Shown piece after piece: positions 58,325 through 64,000 of a stretch of DNA of 64,000 nt; the stretch's first letter is position 1, and every line of letters begins with the position of its first letter. Origin of the DNA: Isoetes taiwanensis (Eukaryota; Streptophyta; Lycopodiopsida; Isoetales; Isoetaceae). The stretch lies in NCBI GenBank assembly GCA_021234155.1, contig JAJEKV010000050.1:1718342-1782341 (forward strand), given 5' to 3'. The notes below the pieces were generated by a model, which had not been told where the DNA came from, did not search any database, and worked only from the letters and a program-made list of their open reading frames with translations. The translations under genes were made by a program, and so were the position numbers.

Positions 58325-58639
58325 GAATCAGGTAAATTGGGAGTCTCCAGTAGAGAATGCCACAACGAACCCGGATACAACAAGATTTACAGCAACGGCG
58401 GTGAAGCAGATACTGGAAGAACATGAAAGCAAATACAACATGCTCCAGATGTCATAAAATACCACCGATGGTGTTGGTTTGGAACCAGCTCTATAAGGTT
58501 CAAAGCGGGTATACAGGAAAGGGGAAGTGATTTTCCCCCAAATTAAAAAATTGGGTTTTTTTCATCACTTCTTCCAGACCCTGTGACTATAGTAGTTGCC
58601 CGTTATAAATATCTAAACGCAAAGTAGGGTGTTAGGAGT

Positions 58640-58718
58640 TGCACTCAATGTCATGGGACTTCTGGTCATTATTGACATTAAAATTCAATACAATACAATA
58701 CAATACAATACAATTGTA
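58640..58718 (+). mobile_element. LINE-type 3' terminus with (AATAC)n tail
   Basis: GTCATGGGACTTCTGGTCAT, then GACATTAAAATTC and about six AATAC units. Resembles the 3' ends of the microsatellite-tailed LINEs. No coding part is recognised upstream. Confidence 0.45.
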
Positions 58719-58719
58719 T

Positions 58720-59662
58720 TGACTTAGAGATATCTTGACTTTATGGCTATGGTTGCATAATCATAGTGTGATGTGGAAAATGGGGTTTGACCCCATCTTG
58801 TTTTCTTTTGGACGGGTCTCGTTCCTCAAAGGAATATCACGATATATTCCCTTCATCAAGGGACAGATTGAAACGATTACATGAGTGGCATTTTGTGTAT
58901 GCATTTCGTGGGTTTATTTATAGGCATCATGTATCCAATTTTTGTCAACAAAAGTGTACATAAGACTTGACCAAAAAGACAATGCTGCTTTGAAAATCTG
59001 AAGACAGTCAAACATTGGGCCAAATATAATCGCATTCGAATAAGTATATAACCTTGAATTCTGGGTTTTCTTAAACGAAATGCTAAAATGTACTTGCTTC
59101 GACAAACGTTTTTCAAGTATGGTTATTACACATGCATCCTGATTGTAAAACTTGGGTAAAAAGCTTGTTTCTATTTTCCATAAAGTTTTCACCGGCTTAA
59201 CACCGATTAAGGACTGCTTACAAGTTTCTCTTTCATTTGTAACACAAAAGCTTACCATCTTTGGCTTTCGTCAGCCATGTGCTTCTCGAACAATCCAGAA
59301 AATATTTTGTTGTGGTCAATTCAAGGTAAGCATATCCGAAATAGTTTGGCTTTGGAGCTTAAGTTGGCATGGCAACTTTAAGCTCGGTGCCACAAACTCC
59401 ATCAAGATGATCATACAATAAAAATCATTTTCAAGAAGACTAAAGAATGAGCAATTTGCCACAGCGCATGTGTAGCCTCCTCATTTTGCCTTTTCTCTGC
59501 ACGCCCGTAATCCTTATTCTCACATAACACTGAGCTTCATGATACCAACTGAATAATATTTTATTACACATTGCCTTTATGGCAAAGAAGAAAAGAATAG
59601 CTTCTACATTTGCACATCTATAATACATGTCCCATTGTCTAGAGGACAATGAATATGGCGGC
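58720..59662. other. Downstream of the ABC transporter gene
   Basis: Probably holds the 3' untranslated region of the minus-strand transporter in its right part. No other gene seen. Confidence 0.45.
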
Positions 59663-62600
59663 TTATCTTCGTTGAAAGTTAAGCATCTTGATGCAAATAG
59701 CAAACATACAGGCAAAGAAAACTGCAAAACCCAGCAGCACAACTGCAACTATTCCAATGAAATTATGTTCGAATCCGTAAGTGTCTTTTAGGTACTTTGA
59801 AACAGTCACACCACTGTCCATTTCCACATTGATGTCACTATATTGAGAGGCAATAAGCCCATATACTGTCCATGCTACAGGGCAGATCCAATAATACCAA
59901 ATCCACCATCCGGGAATTTTCTGCATTCAGAAGGAAATGTTAGAAACCAAAAATCATGTTGCAAATGGGAAATCTGTTTTCTGCCAACTCACCGGCCTGG
60001 GGATCATAAAACCTGCAAACAGATTGAATAACGAATAGAAAGAAGATGCTGTTATGGCAGCAACCTCGTGATTTGGTGTGATGGATACTGCCATCATACC
60101 ATAATATGTGAAGTAGAGGAGTGTAACAAACATATAGTACAGATACCAGAAGAACTTCTTCACTGTCCACTCAAAGTTGATCATTGCATATGTAAGGAAA
60201 GCATACAAGACAGACTGAAAGAAAATGTACGGTACTTCGATGATAACCTGTAAAATCATGTCTTATTATTAAGAAAATGATTCAAGTATCTCACATTCTT
60301 CTACTTAATGGTACGTTATATCCCTTACCTGCGCTATGGCATAAGGCAGTGCAGAATACATCCCAGCTGCTCGTTCTCGATAGAAAACTGTGCGCTCAGT
60401 GTCCACGACTGGTTGGACTGTGGCAGAGTTTGATATTCCAAGAAATATTACAGCAGCATACATAGCTCCCAATATTGTTGCCAGGTTTTGTTGTTTTTGC
60501 CTATAAAAACATACAAGTTTACATCAGATATGACACCTCAATGCATTTCTGGAAAGTGAAAACCAACTTACCACTTCTGTCCTATTCTCCAAAATATTGT
60601 ACCGAAAATAAATGCAGCTACTAGGGTGAAGAACACTCTGATCAAGTTGTAATCTGGGCTGCACCAATATGTCCAATAGTGCTTCCATAGGCAGCATTTA
60701 AACTGCCCCCAGGTTGATAGAGAATATTGCGTATCAAAATGTAAATCTTTTGTCCCCGGAGCAGGAACAGAAAGTTCCTTGACAAGTGCTTTGTTGCGCC
60801 TGGAATGAGATTACGCAGGCAAGCTGTTACAATACGTTCATCTAAGATCACCAATTGTCCCTACGAAAAAAGGTCCACTTACTGGTATAGTTCGGAATTT
60901 GAGTAGATTTCTGCAAAGTCTACTTGCATCTTCTGTTCGGCTGAAGTTGAACTGACTTCCAACATGCATGTTGCCGGATTATATCCATCTGTAATTTTAG
61001 GAACTCCAGGAATTGCCTGATTTAAAACAACGTAGCTTAGGTGAGCTGCTTGCTCTGTTTAAAGTAAGAAGAGTTAATGATTCAAATCTCTATGTCCTAC
61101 CTCAAAATATTCAACGAGTTTATGAGACATGCGTCCAAGTGGCCCAGCATATATTACTTGGCCTCCCCTTTTTAGCAAAAGTAGCTGCAAGTTACATACT
61201 CTAAGATTAAGAACATATTCTTGAGAGACATTCAAACTAAGTTGAAAAGGATATGTCAAATATACCTCATCGAAGGCTTCAAAGATGTCGATACTCGGTT
61301 GATGAATTGTACAAACCACTGTACGGCCAGTATCAACAGTATTTCGGACAGTTCGCATTACAATTGCTGCAGCCCTTGCATCCAAACCAGAGGTGGGTTC
61401 ATCCATGAAGATGATGGAGGGATTTGCAACTAGCTCAACAGCAATTGTCAACCGCTTCCGTTGTTCAGTTGATAACCCAGTTACACCCGGAAGACCAACA
61501 ATTCCATCTCTTAAGTTCTCCAGCTCAACCAAGTTCATAACTTGATCAACAAAATGCTGTAATCATAGAGAGCATTGTTAAGTATAAGAGAATATCTGGC
61601 AAAAATTCGTTAACTAAATATCTACCATTTTGGTTTTTGCATCAATATTTTCTGAGAGTCGCATCCAAGCAGAGAAGACCAATGATTCATGGACAGTCAG
61701 CTGTGGAGAATGGATATCTGTTTGCTCACAATACCCTGAAACACGAGCAAATGTTTCCTGCTTCTTTGGAAATCCGGATATGCTGATATTACCCTCAATG
61801 TAACCTCCAGTTTTCCTTCCTGCTAAAACATCCATCAATGTGGTCTTTCCAGCACCACTAACACCCATCAGTGAAGTAAGAACTCCTGGTCTAAATGATC
61901 CAGTGATATTTCTTAGTAGCTGTAGCCTTGCCTCACCTGCCTCTTGTCTCATTTCCTATAGTAATAAAAGAGAATAGTCAATGAGCAGCATAGTTTCCTT
62001 CAGCATTTTAGCTAATCCTCCATACAATCCAGATTTTGTGAACTTACAGCAGGCATGTCCACTAGGTAGTTCATATCTTCAAAGCAGATTGATAGAGGTT
62101 CAAAAGGCAATATCATTCCTTTCTTGGCAGGTGGTGCACCACCATCTATTGGCACATCAGAGAAGCTAGCTGACCCCTGGGTCACTGGTTGCAGCTGAAC
62201 TTCTCCTGCAAATATTTAATTAGTGAATGTCAGTTAATAGAGGAATAGCTTGACAGAATATCAACTTGTGGAAAATATCTCGTACCTGCAGATTTGCTAC
62301 CTGACTTCTTGGACTTTGAAGGTTTGTATTCAACACCCCGTTGACTTGCTTCAATTTCCGCCATGGTTTCCTCAGTAATTACAGCTTGGGGCTTTCCAAG
62401 AGCTGCAAAGAAAGGTATATATCTTCAAAGATTGTTCTTATTGGGTCCACAGATGCTTTGATACTTACGATTAAGATAAGTTATTGCGAAAGTGAATAGG
62501 ACATTAAAGAGTGCCACAAATCCAATCAAAGCTCCAATTGATATCCAGTACCAGTACCCCCTATAGTGTAAGCTTCGTTGCTTCAATGTTTGTACTCCAA

Positions 62601-64000
62601 TATTTGTAGTTTCCTGTAGATACATGAATGAAGAAAGTCAATTTCATGAAGGATTTCAAATCAATATTAGCCATCACTTTAATGTGTTCATACATTATGC
62701 CAACGTGGTGCAAGCATCTCATTCAGACTGATAGCTGTCTCAGCATACGTGAGTGGGGAAATCCAATAACCCCATATCCACCAGTTAGGAATGGTGCCTG
62801 TAGACAAGATTCACGACTCGTTAGCCCCAGTACTGACTGGAATAGTAAGTCTAGAAATCTTACTTTTGGGAATCAGAAACCCGCCCAGGACAAAAAAACA
62901 AAGCAGAATAAAGGAGCCTCCTGTGTTGGCTAAAATCATTTTCCGGAAAAAACCAGCAATCAGTCTGAAAACTGATGATGCCATCTGATGGAGCAGGAAA
63001 AGCACGAGGAATTGGCGAAAAAATCTGAAACGTCATGTGATTCAGTTAATTGTATCCTTCTCTTGAGAATAGATGCATTTGACATAGCACCATAGAGACC
63101 ATACCTGCCAGCATCTGGGGCATAACCTGTTACAAAGTAGGTCATTGACACCCATACTCCAGTTTCAACTATTGCAATAGGGATGGTAAGGATATAAGCT
63201 GGTATGCTGAATGCCCATCCTGGATACATAAGAAGGTCTCTTTGCTTGAAGAAGACTGGAAGGCGGTTAATTGTCATTGTGAGCTCAGCAAAACCATTGA
63301 ACATGATCATCGTCAAACCAAAGAATAGTGCACCCAAGTATGTATTAGCATCATCGGTTGATCTTTGGTGCAGTCTTGTACGGAAAAACACAGTCATCGA
63401 CACAAAGGCAACCAGCACAACCTGTACCGCAGCCATCACAAAAAATTTGTAAGCTTAATATCAGAGAGAAATGAAATTGACTACTGTGGGTTAAGTACTA
63501 CAAACCTGCGAAGTCTTGAACACATAGACAAAGGAATTACGCCTGAAAAGCAGAATTTCCCTGTGAAATGATGTCTTGAATAGCTCCCATTTGCTTATAG
63601 CATATCTATCAAACACAAGTGCTGCCTTATGTGCCTTCTCTTTGTCAAATGGACGTAAAAGTTGTTGGCTCAAGGTATGGCCAACATGAAATTCCTTAAA
63701 CTTTGCAGCGAAATCCCTCACAGGAACATAACGGTATGGCTTCTGCTTGTCAGACCAGTACTGCTCCTGATCTTTGAGAGATGTCACCTGAAGTCACCCA
63801 CTCTAGTTAATTGTGTGTTTGTTTGTACTCCAAAAAGTTTCTTGTAGTTTGGAAAGTCTGAAACATACCTCTTGCAAAAAGTCAGCAGCACCCTTCCTAT
63901 CTGGGCACTTAAAGCCACAACTCTCAAAGAAACCTAATATATGTTCTCGAGGCCCATGGTAAACAACTTGTCCCTCAGAAAGCAACAATATGTCATCAAA
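59663..64000 (-). CDS. Full-size ABCG (PDR-type) transporter, 5' part outside window
   Basis: Sixteen exons (from the 5' side): 64000-63869, 63787-63506, 63421-63105, 63024-62864, 62797-62694, 62613-62469, 62402-62286, 62205-62048, 61955-61626, 61556-61266, 61184-61101, 61016-60883, 60799-60572, 60500-60329, 60247-59993, 59920-59663. All junctions are GT-AG and phases agree throughout, so the gene looks intact. The first exon present ends the first ATPase domain ([20 protein letters not shown]). Exons 2-7 hold the first membrane domain. Exons 9-10 hold the second ATPase: Walker [13 protein letters not shown], signature [11 protein letters not shown], Walker [14 protein letters not shown]-loop TIHQPS. 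Exons 13-16 hold the second membrane domain, ending FQRR. The order NBD-TMD-NBD-TMD and the YLNPLGKPQAV junction are typical of plant PDR pumps, which export or import hormones, terpenoids or defence compounds at the plasma membrane. The substrate cannot be told. Confidence 0.93.

Overview
The window is nuclear DNA of a land plant with a large, repeat-rich genome. Evidence: a many-exon full-size PDR/ABCG transporter, a plant-style protein kinase, remains of a PLS-class PPR gene, an intron-bearing ALG2 fragment, and dense plant-type transposons (CACTA, MULE, hAT and Tourist-like elements, L1-type LINEs, tRNA-derived SINEs, Ty3 and Copia fragments). The species cannot be named from the sequence.

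Layout. 1-4.2 kb: diverged repeats, no gene. 4.28-5.35 kb (+): a single-exon kinase with a TATA box; its 3' end is duplicated just downstream next to a Copia fragment. 7.3-8.1 kb: PPR pseudogene. 11.36-11.85 kb: Tourist-like MITE. 12.9-23.3 kb: minus-strand LINEs, two SINE-like elements and the long microsatellites that form their tails. 25.3-36.1 kb: a poly(A)-tailed LINE split by a 9,135-bp CACTA transposon (26,186-35,320, GTA target duplication). The CACTA carries a broken TNP2-type transposase, a decayed LINE (itself hit by a 603-bp MULE-like element) and a captured, disabled fragment of ALG2. 36.4-48.9 kb: a direct duplication of about 4.5 kb carrying a LINE 3' end and a zinc-knuckle gag-like ORF; a MULE-like element with ~100-bp TIRs hit one copy and a hAT-type MITE the other. 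49-51.7 kb: two copies of a Ty3/gypsy gag fragment. 54.4-58.7 kb: palindrome-rich tandem repeat, another LINE 3' end, and a 660-bp almost wholly foldback element. 59.66-64.0 kb (-): the C-terminal 16 exons of the ABCG transporter, running off the right edge.

Only the kinase and the transporter look like working host genes. The most unusual signals are (i) the CACTA element with its captured ALG2 piece, (ii) a structured hairpin just after LINE ORF2 whose outer stem changes sequence but stays paired between copies, and (iii) a 3' terminal sequence shared by several LINEs and at least one SINE, each ending in a different microsatellite. Coordinates of element edges were read by eye and may be off by a base or two.
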